Below are positions 43,577 through 52,256 of a DNA stretch of 64,000 bases, piece by piece. The DNA is from Streptomyces virginiae (lineage in GTDB: Bacteria > Actinomycetota > Actinomycetes > Streptomycetales > Streptomycetaceae): contig NZ_JOAK01000017.1 in assembly GCF_000720455.1 (NCBI RefSeq), positions 62,001 to 126,000 of the forward strand. The letters run 5' to 3'. The position numbers and the translations under genes were made by a program. Every line of letters begins with the position of its first letter. Position 1 is the stretch's first letter. Under the pieces are notes generated by a model. The model saw only the letters and a program-made list of their open reading frames with translations, had not been told where the DNA came from and searched no databases.

Positions 43577-45373
43577 TCAGCCGCGGTAGAGCGCCTCGAT
43601 CTCGTCCGCGTAGTCCTTCGCCACCACGTTGCGCTTGAGCTTCAGCGACGGCGTGATGTGGCCCGACTCCTCCGTGAACTGGGAGGGCAGAATGCGGAAT
43701 TTCCGCACCGATTCCGCCTTGGAAACCGCCGCATTGCCGTCGTCGATCGCCTTCTGGACGGCGGCGACGAGGTCGGCGTCCTCGCGCAGCTCCGCCGCCG
43801 TCACCCCGGCCGGCTTGCCGTTCTCCGCGGCCCAGCGGCCGAGGAACTCCTCGTCGATGGTGACCAGCGCGGCCACGAACGGCCTCGCGTCTCCGACCAC
43901 CATGCACTCCGCGACCAGCGCGTGCGCCCGGATCCGGTCCTCGATCACCGCGGGGGCCACGTTCTTGCCGCCCGCCGTGACGATGAGCTCCTTCTTGCGG
44001 CCGGTGATCGTGAGGTAGCCGTCCTCGTCGAGGGTGCCGACGTCGCCGGTGTGGAACCAGCCGTCGGTCAGCGCCTCGGCGGTCGCCGCCTCGTTCTTCC
44101 AGTAGCCCGTGAAGATCTGCTCGCCGTGCAGCAGCACCTCGCCGTCGTCCGCGATGCGCACCACGGAGCCCGGCATGGGCTGGCCGACCGTACCGATCTT
44201 CTGCTTGTCCCACGGGTTGAAGGTGGTCGCCGCACAGGATTCGGTCAGGCCGTAGCCCTCCAGGACCGTGAAGCCGATGCCGCGGAAGAAGTGACCGAGC
44301 CGCTCACCCAGCGGCGCGCCGCCGGAGATCGCGTACTCGCCGCGGCCGCCGAGGACGGCGTGCAGCTTGCTGTAGACCAGCTTCGAGAAGACCTTGTGCT
44401 TGAGCTTGAGACCGAAGGACGGGCCGCGCGGGGTGTCCAGCGCACGGCTGTAGGCGATGGCCGTGTCCGCGGCCGCGTCGAAGATCTTGCCCTTGCCCTC
44501 GGCCTGCGCCTTGGCGCGCGCCGAGTTGTAGACCTTCTCGAACACCCGGGGGACGCCGAGGATCAGCGTGGGGCGGAAGGACTGCAGCTCGTCGGTGAGG
44601 TTCTTGATGTCCGGTACGCAGCCCAGGCGGATCGGCGCCAGTACGGCCGCCACCTCCACCAGGCGCCCGAAGACGTGCGCGGCCGGCAGGAACAGCAGCA
44701 CCGAGCACTCGCCGGTCTTGAACAGCGGGCTCAGGCGCTCCACCGCGTTGCCGCACTCCGCGAAGAAGTTGCGGTGGCTCAGCACACAGCCCTTGGGGCG
44801 GCCGGTGGTGCCCGAGGTGTAGACGATGGTGGCCGGGTCGTCGGCGTTCGCGAGGCTGCTGCGCTCGTCGACCTCGGCGTCGGTGACGGCCGCGCCCGCG
44901 GCCTTCAGCGTCTCCAGCGCACCCTGCTCGATCTCCCAGACCTCGCGCAGCTCCGGCAGGCGGTCGCGCAGCGAGGCCACCGCCTTGGAGTGCCCGGCGC
45001 TCTCCACGACGACGGCGACGGCGCCGGAGTCGCCGAGGATCCACTGGATCTGCTCGGGGGAGCTGGTCTCGTACACGGGGACGGTGACGCCGCCCGCGCT
45101 CCAGATCGCGAAGTCGATCAGCACCCACTCGTAGCGGGTGCGGGAGATCAGGGCGACCCGGTCGCCGGGTCGCACGCCGGCCGCGATCAGGCCCTTGGCC
45201 GTGGCACGGACCTCGGCCAGGAACTCGGTCGCCGTCACGTCCTGCCACCGGCCGTCGGCCTTGCGGCTCATGACGGCGGTGTCTGGGTGCTGGGCGGCGT
45301 TGCGGCGGATGAGATCCGTCAGGTTCCCGTCCGACGGGACCTCGTACAGGGCCGGAAGGCTGAACTCGCGCAA
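43577..45373 (-). CDS. fadD15: Long-chain fatty-acid-CoA ligase (FadD15-like)
   Basis: The 598-residue product activates fatty acids with ATP and CoA. It has the AMP-binding P-loop YTSGTTGRPKGCVLSH, the GYGLTESCA block, the hinge DGWFHTGDVGTLDEDGYLTITGRKKELIVTAGGKN split over motifs A7-A8, and the catalytic Lys in SLKLKRNVV near the C-terminus. Start TTG 45373 is set by AGAGGAG 8 nt upstream; earlier codons lack a site. The product length and synteny match mycobacterial FadD15 (Rv2187). An inverted repeat lies in its upstream region at 45439-45458. Confidence 0.93.
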   Translation of the reverse strand: MREFSLPALYEVPSDGNLTDLIRRNAAQHPDTAVMSRKADGRWQDVTATEFLAEVRATAKGLIAAGVRPGDRVALISRTRYEWVLIDFAIWSAGGVTVPVYETSSPEQIQWILGDSGAVAVVVESAGHSKAVASLRDRLPELREVWEIEQGALETLKAAGAAVTDAEVDERSSLANADDPATIVYTSGTTGRPKGCVLSHRNFFAECGNAVERLSPLFKTGECSVLLFLPAAHVFGRLVEVAAVLAPIRLGCVPDIKNLTDELQSFRPTLILGVPRVFEKVYNSARAKAQAEGKGKIFDAAADTAIAYSRALDTPRGPSFGLKLKHKVFSKLVYSKLHAVLGGRGEYAISGGAPLGERLGHFFRGIGFTVLEGYGLTESCAATTFNPWDKQKIGTVGQPMPGSVVRIADDGEVLLHGEQIFTGYWKNEAATAEALTDGWFHTGDVGTLDEDGYLTITGRKKELIVTAGGKNVAPAVIEDRIRAHALVAECMVVGDARPFVAALVTIDEEFLGRWAAENGKPAGVTAAELREDADLVAAVQKAIDDGNAAVSKAESVRKFRILPSQFTEESGHITPSLKLKRNVVAKDYADEIEALYRG

Positions 45374-45438
45374 GACTGCTGCTCCTCTGGGCGCCATCGC
45401 CACCATGTGGACCGACCGGACGTTACCCACCGGTAGTG

Positions 45439-45458
45439 GGTTCCCGATAGAGGGAACC
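45439..45458 (-). promoter_or_regulatory. Inverted repeat upstream of the fadD15-like gene
   Basis: GGTTCCC and GGGAACC flank GATAGA, a perfect 7-bp repeat with a 6-nt centre, 66 nt before the start. It is a candidate operator for a fatty-acid-responsive regulator; the regulator is unknown. Confidence 0.5.
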
Positions 45459-45603
45459 GGCCAGATGTTCCGTGCGTCACATTCTGCACTCACACGGTCC
45501 GGCCCCGACGGGCCGACAGTAGTCGACCCCCTCGGCGACTCGGAAGTAACCGCAGGTAGGCCCGGCTTTCACAGCGCCACTACCAGGTCCTCACCAGCCC
45601 CCC

Positions 45604-45609
45604 TAGGGT
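45604..45609 (+). promoter_or_regulatory. -10 box of a probable leaderless phosphoesterase transcript
   Basis: TAGGGT is followed by seven bases and ATG 45617. Confidence 0.5.
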
Positions 45610-45616
45610 TGTCCGC

Positions 45617-46432
45617 ATGGCTGGCAGCATGCGGGGCGGGAAGAGCGGCACGAGCGGATCGAGCCGCACACGGGTCCACGTCGTGAGCGACGTGCACGGC
45701 AACACGGAAGCCCTGGCGCGCGCCGGCGACGGCGCCGACGCCCTGATCTGCCTCGGCGACCTCGTCCTCTTCCTCGACTACGCCGACCACTCGCGCGGGA
45801 TCTTCCCCGACCTGTTCGGCGTCGAGAACGCCGACCTCATCGTCGAGCTGCGCACCCAGCGCCGCTTCGACGAAGCCCACGCCCTCGGCCGGCGGCTGTG
45901 GGCCGGACTCGACCGCGAGCGGATGATCGAGGACGCGGTACGCCGCCAGTACGCGGAGATGTTCGCCGCCTTCCCCCGCCCCACCTACGCCACCTACGGC
46001 AACGTCGACATCCCGACGCTGTGGCCCGAGTACGCCGACCGCCACGGCCTCACCGTCCTCGACGGACAGCGGGTCGAGATCGCGGGCCGCGTCTTCGGCT
46101 TCGTCGGGGGCGGCCTGCCCTCACCCATGCGCACCCCCTACGAAGTGGACGTGGAGGAGTACGCCGCCAAGGTCGAGGCCCTCGGCGAGGTGGACGTGCT
46201 CTGCTCGCACATCCCGCCGGAAGTGCCCGAGCTCTGCTACGACACCGTCGCCCGCCGCTTCGAACGCGGCAGTGAGGCCCTGCTCGCCGCCATCCGCCGC
46301 ACCCGGCCCCGCTACGCCCTCTTCGGACACGTCCACCAGCCCCTCGCCCGGCGGATGCGCATCGGCGCCACCGAGTGCGTGAACGTCGGCCACTTCGCCT
46401 CCACCGGCCGCCCCTGGGTCATGGAGTGGTGA
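45617..46432 (+). CDS. Calcineurin-like metallophosphoesterase
   Basis: The 271-residue product has the metal-binding set of the fold: VVSDVHGNTEA, CLGDLV, YGNVDIP, CSHIPPE and FGHVHQP. It therefore hydrolyses a phosphoester with two metal ions; the substrate is unknown. The first ~18 residues are Gly/Ser-rich and poorly conserved in character, so the real start might be later, but a -10 box sits exactly 7 nt before ATG 45617. It diverges from the fadD15-like gene. Confidence 0.88.
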   Translation: MAGSMRGGKSGTSGSSRTRVHVVSDVHGNTEALARAGDGADALICLGDLVLFLDYADHSRGIFPDLFGVENADLIVELRTQRRFDEAHALGRRLWAGLDRERMIEDAVRRQYAEMFAAFPRPTYATYGNVDIPTLWPEYADRHGLTVLDGQRVEIAGRVFGFVGGGLPSPMRTPYEVDVEEYAAKVEALGEVDVLCSHIPPEVPELCYDTVARRFERGSEALLAAIRRTRPRYALFGHVHQPLARRMRIGATECVNVGHFASTGRPWVMEW

Positions 46433-46558
46433 GAACCAGCCGCTTCCGCACCGGGCCCGGGGAGCCTCTGGAGTGGCGGCGTCCGCACGCGCGGTAGCCT
46501 TCACGCGGCGGCCGGAGGCCGTACACATCCTCGAACAATCTCCGGAGGAGCGACCGCG

Positions 46559-46999
46559 ATGGCGGAACACACCAGCTCAAGCATCACGATCGACGCCGCG
46601 CCCGGCGACGTGATGGCCGTGATCGCCGACTTCGCCCGCTACCCCGAGTGGACCGGCGAGGTGAAGGAGGCAGAGGTCCTCGCCACCGACGCCGACGGCC
46701 GGGCCGAGAAGGTCCGGCTGCTGCTCGACGCGGGCGCGATCAAGGACGACCACACCCTCGCCTACACCTGGAAGGGCACCGACGAGGTCAGCTGGACCCT
46801 GGACAAGTCCCAGATGCTGCGCCAGCTCGACGGCTCCTACCGGCTCGCCCCGGTGGACGGCGGCAAGCGCACCGAGGTCACCTACCAGCTGACCGTCGAC
46901 GTCAAGATCCCCATGCTCGGCATGATCAAGCGCAAGGCCGAGAAGGTCATCATCGACCGCGCGCTGGCGGGCCTGAAGAAGCGCGTCGAGTCCGTCTGA
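46559..46999 (+). CDS. SRPBCC (START-like/polyketide cyclase) protein
   Basis: The 146-residue product is a single START-like domain: MAEHTSSSITIDAAPGDVMAVIADFARYPEW with the usual N-terminal strand, and a long C-terminal helix KRKAEKVIIDRALAGLKKRVE. Such proteins bind hydrophobic ligands; the ligand is unknown. GGAGGAG precedes ATG 46559. The next gene is an ArsA-like ATPase, and the same pair (Rv2185c-Rv2184c) lies together in mycobacteria, suggesting a joint job, perhaps lipid handling (inference). Confidence 0.88.
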   Translation: MAEHTSSSITIDAAPGDVMAVIADFARYPEWTGEVKEAEVLATDADGRAEKVRLLLDAGAIKDDHTLAYTWKGTDEVSWTLDKSQMLRQLDGSYRLAPVDGGKRTEVTYQLTVDVKIPMLGMIKRKAEKVIIDRALAGLKKRVESV

Positions 47000-47103
47000 C
47001 CCAGCACCCGGGGATGCCGCGCCCGACCCGGCGCGGCACCCCCGCGGGGTCCCACCACCGACCCCGCACGGCGGCGCACCCCACCGATCCGGAGCACCCG
47101 CAC

Positions 47104-48261
47104 ATGCACACCCTGCTCGTCACCGGCCCCGGCGGGGCCGGCCGGACCACCGTGGCCGCCGCCACCGCCCTCGCCGCGGCCCGCCGGGGCCGGCGGGTAC
47201 TGCTGCTCACCGGCGACCCGGGCGACCCGCTCGCCGACCTGCTCGGCGACCCCCTCCCGCCCGGCCTGAGCATCGCCCGGGTCGACTCCGGCCAGGAGTT
47301 CCGCGCCGAACTCGTCGCCCTCCAGGAACGCGGATCCGCCCTCCTCTCCATGGTCGGCGCCCGCCCCCTCGCCGCCGAGGAACTCACCGAACTGCCCGGA
47401 TCCGAACAGTTCGCCCTGCTCCGCGCCCTGCGACGAGCCGCCACCACACCCGCCACCGACCTCGTCGTCGTCGACCTGCCCCCGCTCCACCAGGCCGTCG
47501 CCACCCTCGCCCTCCCCGCCCAGCTGCGCCGCTACCTCGCCCGCCTGCTCCCCGCCGAGAAGCAGGCCGCCCGCGCCCTGCGCCCCGTACTGGCCCAGCT
47601 GGCCGGCGTACCCATGCCCGCCCAGTGGCTCTACGAGGCCGCCGCACGCTGGGACGAGGAGCTCGCCGCCGTCCAGGCCGTCATCGAGGCCGACACCACC
47701 GGGGTACGCCTCGTCGCCGAGCCCGGACCCGCCGCCGCGGACGCGCTCCGCCTCGGCCGCCTCGGCCTCGCCCTCCAGCAGCTGACCGTCTCCGACGTCG
47801 TCGCCAACCGGATGGTCCCCCACGGATCCGCCGACCCCTGGCTCGCCGGGCTCGCCGCCCAGCAGGAGAAGTACGCCGCCGAGTGGACCGGCGAGAGCCC
47901 CGTGCTGGCCCTCGCCCACCTCGGCCCCGACCCCCAGGGCCAGGACGACCTCGACCGGCTCGCCGCCTCCGGCGCACTCGTCCCGGACGTGCCCGCACCC
48001 CGCCGCGCCTGGACCGTCGAGGACCGGCTCACCGACGACGGCGTCCTCGTCTGGGTGGTTCCGCTGCCCGGCGCGCACAAACGCGACCTCGACCTCGTCC
48101 GCCGCGGCGACGAGCTGCTGCTCACCGCCGGCCCGTACCGCAGGATCGTTCCCCTGCCCTCGGCGCTGCGCCGTTGCACCGTCTCCGGCGCCGCCCTCAC
48201 CGAGGGCGAGCTCCGCATCCGCTTCACCCCGGACCCCGGCCTGTGGCCCCGTACGCGCTGA
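47104..48261 (+). CDS. ArsA/GET3-like ATPase with altered P-loop
   Basis: The 385-residue product has a deviant Walker A that reads GPGGAGRTTVAAA where ArsA/GET3 proteins have GKGGVGKTT, so both lysines are missing. Switch-like blocks LLLTGDPGDPLADLLG and LVVVDLPPLHQAV follow. The protein probably binds nucleotide poorly or in a changed way. GGAG lies 9 nt before ATG 47104. Context: SRPBCC gene upstream, DUF5304 gene downstream. The C-terminal ~90 residues resemble the Hsp20-like tail found in some actinobacterial ArsA relatives. Confidence 0.8.
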   Translation: MHTLLVTGPGGAGRTTVAAATALAAARRGRRVLLLTGDPGDPLADLLGDPLPPGLSIARVDSGQEFRAELVALQERGSALLSMVGARPLAAEELTELPGSEQFALLRALRRAATTPATDLVVVDLPPLHQAVATLALPAQLRRYLARLLPAEKQAARALRPVLAQLAGVPMPAQWLYEAAARWDEELAAVQAVIEADTTGVRLVAEPGPAAADALRLGRLGLALQQLTVSDVVANRMVPHGSADPWLAGLAAQQEKYAAEWTGESPVLALAHLGPDPQGQDDLDRLAASGALVPDVPAPRRAWTVEDRLTDDGVLVWVVPLPGAHKRDLDLVRRGDELLLTAGPYRRIVPLPSALRRCTVSGAALTEGELRIRFTPDPGLWPRTR

Positions 48262-48336
48262 ACGCGATACCCCCGTTCGGGTACCGTCGAAGGTAGACAG
48301 CACGCACGCCCAGCAGCCGCCGCAGGAGAGTCCGCC

Positions 48337-48801
48337 ATGAGCGAGGCCACCGACCGCCCCACCGACGACGACGCCTGGGCCAAGGCCTGTGCCGAGGACC
48401 TCGCCGCCGAGAAGGAGCGCCTGCGCGGCCAGGGCCAGGCCGGCCCCGGAGCCACCGGGACCGCGGCCGAGGAACTGTTCAAGCTCTTCGAGGCAGTCGC
48501 CGACAAGGTCTCCGGCCTGAACAACCCGCTGTTCGGCGCCGCCGCACAGGGCGCCGTCCGCCAGATCGTCGACCAGGCGAAAACCGCCGCGAAGCCCGTC
48601 ATCGAACGCAACCCCGAGGTCTTCGACCACCTCGCGGCAGCCGGCTCCGAGCTGCTCGCCGCCTACCGCTCCGCCGTCGAGGGCCACGAGGGCCGCTGGA
48701 CCCGGGGCGAGACCCGGGCACCCCGCCAGGCGTCCGACGACCGCGACCCGCGCGGGGACGGCCCCGACGACGGTCCCGCCGAGCGGATCGATCTCGACTG
48801 A
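48337..48801 (+). CDS. DUF5304 family protein
   Basis: The 154-residue acidic protein opens with DRPTDDDAWAKACAEDLAAEKERLR and has a central helical part (EELFKLFEAVADKVSGLNNP to AKTAAKPVIERNPEVFDHLAAAGSELLAAY). No catalytic motif or membrane segment is visible. CAGGAG precedes ATG 48337. It lies between the ArsA-like gene and glkA, a place held in Streptomyces. The role is unknown. Confidence 0.75.
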   Translation: MSEATDRPTDDDAWAKACAEDLAAEKERLRGQGQAGPGATGTAAEELFKLFEAVADKVSGLNNPLFGAAAQGAVRQIVDQAKTAAKPVIERNPEVFDHLAAAGSELLAAYRSAVEGHEGRWTRGETRAPRQASDDRDPRGDGPDDGPAERIDLD

Positions 48802-48819
48802 ACCCCCGGCGCCCTCGGG

Positions 48820-48825
48820 TACCGT
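48820..48825 (+). promoter_or_regulatory. Probable -10 box of glkA
   Basis: TACCGT lies about 38 nt before the glkA start and would give a leader of about 30 nt. Confidence 0.4.
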
Positions 48826-48862
48826 TGGCCGTGGCGGGGTTTGACCGGAAACCGAGGGACTA

Positions 48863-49804
48863 ATGGGACTCACCATCGGCGTCGACATCGGCGGCACGAA
48901 GATCGCGGCCGGCGTGGTCGACGAAGAGGGCACGATCCTTGAGACGTACAAGGTGCCCACCCCGCCGACCGCGGACGGAGTGACGGAGGCCATCTGCGCC
49001 GCCGTCTCCGAGGTCAGCAGCAACCACACCATCGAGGCCGTCGGCATCGGTGCCGCCGGATACGTGGACGACAAGCGCGCGACCGTACTCTTCGCGCCGA
49101 ACATCAACTGGCGCCACGAGCCGCTCAAGGACAAGGTCGAGCAGCGCATCGGCCTGCCCGTCGTCGTCGAGAACGACGCGAACTGCGCGGCCTGGGGCGA
49201 ATACCGCTTCGGCGCCGGCCAGGGCCACGACGACGTCATCTGCATCACGCTCGGCACCGGCCTGGGCGGCGGCATCATCATCGGCAACAAGCTGCGCCGC
49301 GGACGCTTCGGCGTCGCGGCCGAGTTCGGCCACATCCGGGTCGTCCCGGACGGCCTGCTGTGCGGCTGCGGCAGCCAGGGCTGCTGGGAGCAGTACGCCT
49401 CCGGACGCGCCCTCGTCCGCTACGCCAAGCAGCGCGCCAACGCCACCCCCGAGAACGCGACGATCCTGCTCGCGCTCGGCGACGGCACCCCCGAGGGCAT
49501 CGAGGGCAAGCACATCAGCGAGGCCGCCCGCCAGGGCGACCTGGTGGCCGTCGACGCCTTCCGCGAGCTGGCCCGCTGGGCCGGCGCCGGCCTCGCCGAC
49601 CTGGCCTCCCTCTTCGACCCGTCGGCGTTCATCGTCGGCGGCGGCGTCTCCGACGAGGGCGACCTCGTCCTCGACCCGATCCGCAAGTCCTTCAAGCGCT
49701 GGCTGGTCGGCGGCGCCTGGCGCCCGCACGCACAGGTGCTCGCCGCGCAGCTCGGAGGCAAGGCCGGACTCGTCGGCGCGGCCGACCTGGCCCGCCAGGG
49801 CTGA
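48863..49804 (+). CDS. glkA: ROK-family glucokinase GlkA
   Basis: GlkA phosphorylates glucose and in Streptomyces is central to carbon catabolite repression. The 313-residue product has the phosphate motif GVDIGGTKIAAGVVD, the glucose-site blocks VVENDANCAAWGE and EFGHIRVVPDG, the ROK zinc motif CGCGSQGCWEQYASG and the LGTGLGGGIIIG nucleotide loop. ATG 48863 follows CGAGGGACTA. Sequence and neighbours (DUF5304, EEP-like) agree with the S. coelicolor glkA locus. Confidence 0.97.
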   Translation: MGLTIGVDIGGTKIAAGVVDEEGTILETYKVPTPPTADGVTEAICAAVSEVSSNHTIEAVGIGAAGYVDDKRATVLFAPNINWRHEPLKDKVEQRIGLPVVVENDANCAAWGEYRFGAGQGHDDVICITLGTGLGGGIIIGNKLRRGRFGVAAEFGHIRVVPDGLLCGCGSQGCWEQYASGRALVRYAKQRANATPENATILLALGDGTPEGIEGKHISEAARQGDLVAVDAFRELARWAGAGLADLASLFDPSAFIVGGGVSDEGDLVLDPIRKSFKRWLVGGAWRPHAQVLAAQLGGKAGLVGAADLARQG

Positions 49805-49828
49805 CCCCGGCCGGCCCTTCCACCCGGA

Positions 49829-49863
49829 CCGCCCGCCGCGCCCCTTGGGGGAGCGGCGGGCGG
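49829..49863 (+). terminator. Terminator of glkA
   Basis: CCGCCCGCCGC and GCGGCGGGCGG form a perfect 11-bp stem just before the -10 box of the next gene. Confidence 0.8.
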
Positions 49864-49868
49864 CTGCG

Positions 49869-49874
49869 TATCTT
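49869..49874 (+). promoter_or_regulatory. -10 box of a probable leaderless EEP-gene transcript
   Basis: TATCTT is followed by seven bases and ATG 49882. Confidence 0.5.
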
Positions 49875-49881
49875 GCGGTGC

Positions 49882-50649
49882 ATGGACATGGACCAGTTGC
49901 CGCCTCCACTGCCGAAGTCCCGTACGGAGCACGACGGTTCTGCCGTGATCCGGGTCCTCGGCTACAACATCCGCTCGCTGCGCGACGACGAGGAGGCGCT
50001 GGTCCGGGTCATCCGGGCCTGCGAGCCGGACCTGGTCTTCGTACAGGAGGCGCCGCGGTTCTTCCGGTGGCGCAAACACGCGGCGCGGCTGGCCAGGAAA
50101 TGCGACCTGGTGGTCCTGGGCGGGGGCGCGACGGCCACCGGACCGCTGCTGCTGTGCTCGCTGCGGGTCTTCGTGGAGCGGACCGAGGACGTACTCCTGC
50201 CGCACACGCCCGGGCTGCACCGCCGGGGTCTGGCCACCGCGGTCGTCCGGATCGGCGGCGTACGCGTGGGCGTGGTCTCGGCGCACCTGTCGCTGGACCG
50301 GGCGCAGCGGCTGGCCCAGGCGGACCTCCTCCTCGACCGGGTCGCCGCGCTGGACACCCCGTACGGGATCGCCGCGGGCGACGTGAACGAGGGACCCGGC
50401 GGCCCCGCCTTCGCACGGCTGGCCTCGGCCCTGCAGGACTGCTGGGCCGTCGCCCCCTGGGGCGGGGAGCGGACCTTCCCGGCGGTGGCGCCGGACCGGC
50501 GGATCGACGCCGTCTTCGCCACGGCGGGGGTGGAAGTGCTGGCCTGCGGGGTCCCCGCGGGGCTGGCGGGGGTCCGCGCCGGCGACCTGCGGTCCGCCAC
50601 GGATCATCTGCCGGTGCTGGCGGCCCTGCGGCTGCCGGCTGCGCCGTAG
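49882..50649 (+). CDS. Endonuclease/exonuclease/phosphatase-fold protein
   Basis: The 255-residue product has the metal and catalytic set of the EEP superfamily: YNIRSLRDD, FVQEAP, VSAHLSLD, AAGDVNEGP, RRIDAVFA and the terminal ATDHLPVLAAL with its Asp-His pair. It cleaves phosphodiesters or phosphomonoesters; nuclease or phosphatase cannot be decided. No signal peptide, so it is cytoplasmic. The leader is probably absent. Confidence 0.85.
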   Translation: MDMDQLPPPLPKSRTEHDGSAVIRVLGYNIRSLRDDEEALVRVIRACEPDLVFVQEAPRFFRWRKHAARLARKCDLVVLGGGATATGPLLLCSLRVFVERTEDVLLPHTPGLHRRGLATAVVRIGGVRVGVVSAHLSLDRAQRLAQADLLLDRVAALDTPYGIAAGDVNEGPGGPAFARLASALQDCWAVAPWGGERTFPAVAPDRRIDAVFATAGVEVLACGVPAGLAGVRAGDLRSATDHLPVLAALRLPAAP

Positions 50650-50683
50650 CCCGGGCGGGGCTGAAGGACCGGGGCTCCGCCCC

Positions 50684-50713
50684 GGACCCCGCGCCTCGAA
50701 CGCCGGCGGGGCC
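50684..50713 (-). repeat. REP-like element copy
   Basis: GGACCCCGCGCCTCGAACGC followed by CGGCGGGGCC is the complement of the 19140 family with T-to-C change in the centre. Confidence 0.7.
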
Positions 50714-50724
50714 GGAACGAACGT

Positions 50725-50751
50725 CGGCGGGGCCGAAGGGCGGCCCCGCCG
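50725..50751. terminator. Bidirectional hairpin after the EEP gene
   Basis: CGGCGGGGCC and GGCCCCGCCG pair over 10 bp around GAAGGGC, between convergent genes. Confidence 0.75.
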
Positions 50752-50760
50752 GTGTTTCGG

Positions 50761-51330
50761 TCAGACCACCGCGCCGCGGCCCGGGTCGTCGTCCTCGTCG
50801 TCGCCGTGCTGCATGCGGGCGATCAGCGTCGCGAAGCCGCCCAGGAAGCCGCCGATGCCCAGCGTCGTCAGCCACCAGGTCATGTCCCACTGCAGCAGCA
50901 CCGCCAGCAGCAGGAGCACCGGGCCGCCGACCACCGCGAGCCATGCGAACTTCGCCGTCGTGTCCGCCGGCGGGAGCTCCGGCTCGGGCTGGACGAAATG
51001 GCCCTCTTCCGCCGCAGCCGGGTCGTCGTCGTCAGGCTCCGCCAGCGAGTGGTCGCGGGGGCCCGCCATGCCCACGCCCGGGGCGAAGACCACCGAGCTG
51101 CCCAGCGCGGGCGCCGGCGCAGCCGGCGGCTCGGGCTCGGCGTCCGGGCCCGGCTCCGGGGGCAGCGGCTTGACGTCCTCCTCCGGCAGCAGGAGGTTCT
51201 CGATCGGCCTGAACGGCCGGGACCCCGGCGGGTCCGGCGGCTCCTGCCCGTACCCGGCCACGATCGCGGCCCACGCCGCTTCCTCGTCCAGCGGCGGGAT
51301 ACCGCCCGACTGCTCCTCGTGCTCAGCCAC
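50761..51330 (-). CDS. Membrane protein with long acidic, proline-rich cytoplasmic region
   Basis: The 189-residue product has an acidic Pro/Glu/Asp-rich N-terminal part of ~120 residues and two hydrophobic helices near the C-terminus (FAWLAVVGGPVLLLLAVLL and TTLGIGGFLGGFATLIA), ending in a strongly acidic tail. Function unknown. GTG 51330 lies in a GGAGG-rich stretch and overlaps the end of the upstream hydrolase gene by 8 nt, so the two are an operon. Confidence 0.75.
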   Translation of the reverse strand: MAEHEEQSGGIPPLDEEAAWAAIVAGYGQEPPDPPGSRPFRPIENLLLPEEDVKPLPPEPGPDAEPEPPAAPAPALGSSVVFAPGVGMAGPRDHSLAEPDDDDPAAAEEGHFVQPEPELPPADTTAKFAWLAVVGGPVLLLLAVLLQWDMTWWLTTLGIGGFLGGFATLIARMQHGDDEDDDPGRGAVV

Positions 51331-52120
51331 CGGCCTCCGCCCCCTCCCTGCCCACGCTCTCCGCCAGTCGGCCGACGAACGCAAAACTGTCCGCGAAGAT
51401 CCGCTCCGCATCATGGTCCAACGTCGCGACGTGGTAGCTCTGTTCCAGCAGGGTCTCCGTGACGTCCGTCGAGGAGACCCGGGCCAGCACGCGCGCCGAG
51501 TCGACCGGCGGCACGACGTGGTCCTGCGGGCTGTGCAGGAGCAGCAGCGGCTGCGTCACCTGCGGCAGCTCGGCGTCCACCAGCTGCAGGAACTTGCGCA
51601 GCGAGTGCGCGGCCCGCGTCGGGACCCGGTCGTAGCCGACCTCCACCGAGCCCGGCTTCGCGATGTCGCTGGCGATGCCGGGCGTCGACCGGATGAAGTG
51701 CTGCGCCACGGGAAGGGCGAAGGCCAGCGGGTCGTGCACCTTGTTCGCCGGGTTGACCAGGACGATGCCGCTGATGGCGTCCCCGTGCTTGGCCGCCAGC
51801 CGCAGGGTCAGCGCGCCGCCCATCGACAGCCCGAAGACGAACACCTGCTCGCACCGGTCCAGCAGCTCCCGCAGGGCGCGGTCGACCTCGGCGTACCAGT
51901 CCTGCCAGCCCGTGAGCTGCATGTCCTGCCAGCGCGTCCCGTGCCCGGGCAGCAGCGGCAGCGACACGGTCAGGCCCCGCCCGGCCAGGTACTCGGCCCA
52001 GGGGCGCAGGGACTGCGGGGAACCGGTGAAGCCGTGGCAGAGGAGGACGCCGACCTCTCCGCCCTCGTGGCGGAACGGCTCGGCTCCAGGGAGGACGGGC
52101 ACCAGGGTCTCCTTGATCAT
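51323..52120 (-). CDS. Alpha/beta hydrolase (carboxylesterase / monoacylglycerol lipase-like)
   Basis: The 265-residue product has the hydrolase oxyanion motif LLCHGFTGSPQSLRPWAEYL, nucleophile Ser in FVFGLSMGGALTLRLA, Asp in HSPQDHVVPP and His in SYHVATLDHDAERIF. It resembles Est30-type carboxylesterases and monoacylglycerol lipases, so short or medium acyl esters are likely substrates. ATG 52120 gives the natural IKETLVPVLPGAEPF start. It diverges from the acyltransferase gene, hinting at lipid turnover in the neighbourhood (inference). Confidence 0.9.
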   Translation of the reverse strand: MIKETLVPVLPGAEPFRHEGGEVGVLLCHGFTGSPQSLRPWAEYLAGRGLTVSLPLLPGHGTRWQDMQLTGWQDWYAEVDRALRELLDRCEQVFVFGLSMGGALTLRLAAKHGDAISGIVLVNPANKVHDPLAFALPVAQHFIRSTPGIASDIAKPGSVEVGYDRVPTRAAHSLRKFLQLVDAELPQVTQPLLLLHSPQDHVVPPVDSARVLARVSSTDVTETLLEQSYHVATLDHDAERIFADSFAFVGRLAESVGREGAEAGG

Positions 52121-52224
52121 GACGTACGTCGGGCGGGTGCTTGCTCTGTGTGACTTCACCGTACGCGACGGGGGTGGCACCGACCAGGGTCGTCGGGCCC
52201 CTGCCGACGGGGGCACGGGATAAG

Positions 52225-52239
52225 GTCTGTTCGACAGAC
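52225..52239 (+). promoter_or_regulatory. Inverted repeat at the acyltransferase promoter
   Basis: GTCTGT-TCG-ACAGAC is a perfect 6-bp repeat. TAAGGT (52221-52226), a -10-like box, overlaps its left end, so the repeat would cover the transcription start. Confidence 0.45.
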
Positions 52240-52256
52240 ACAGGAAGGCTTTCGAG

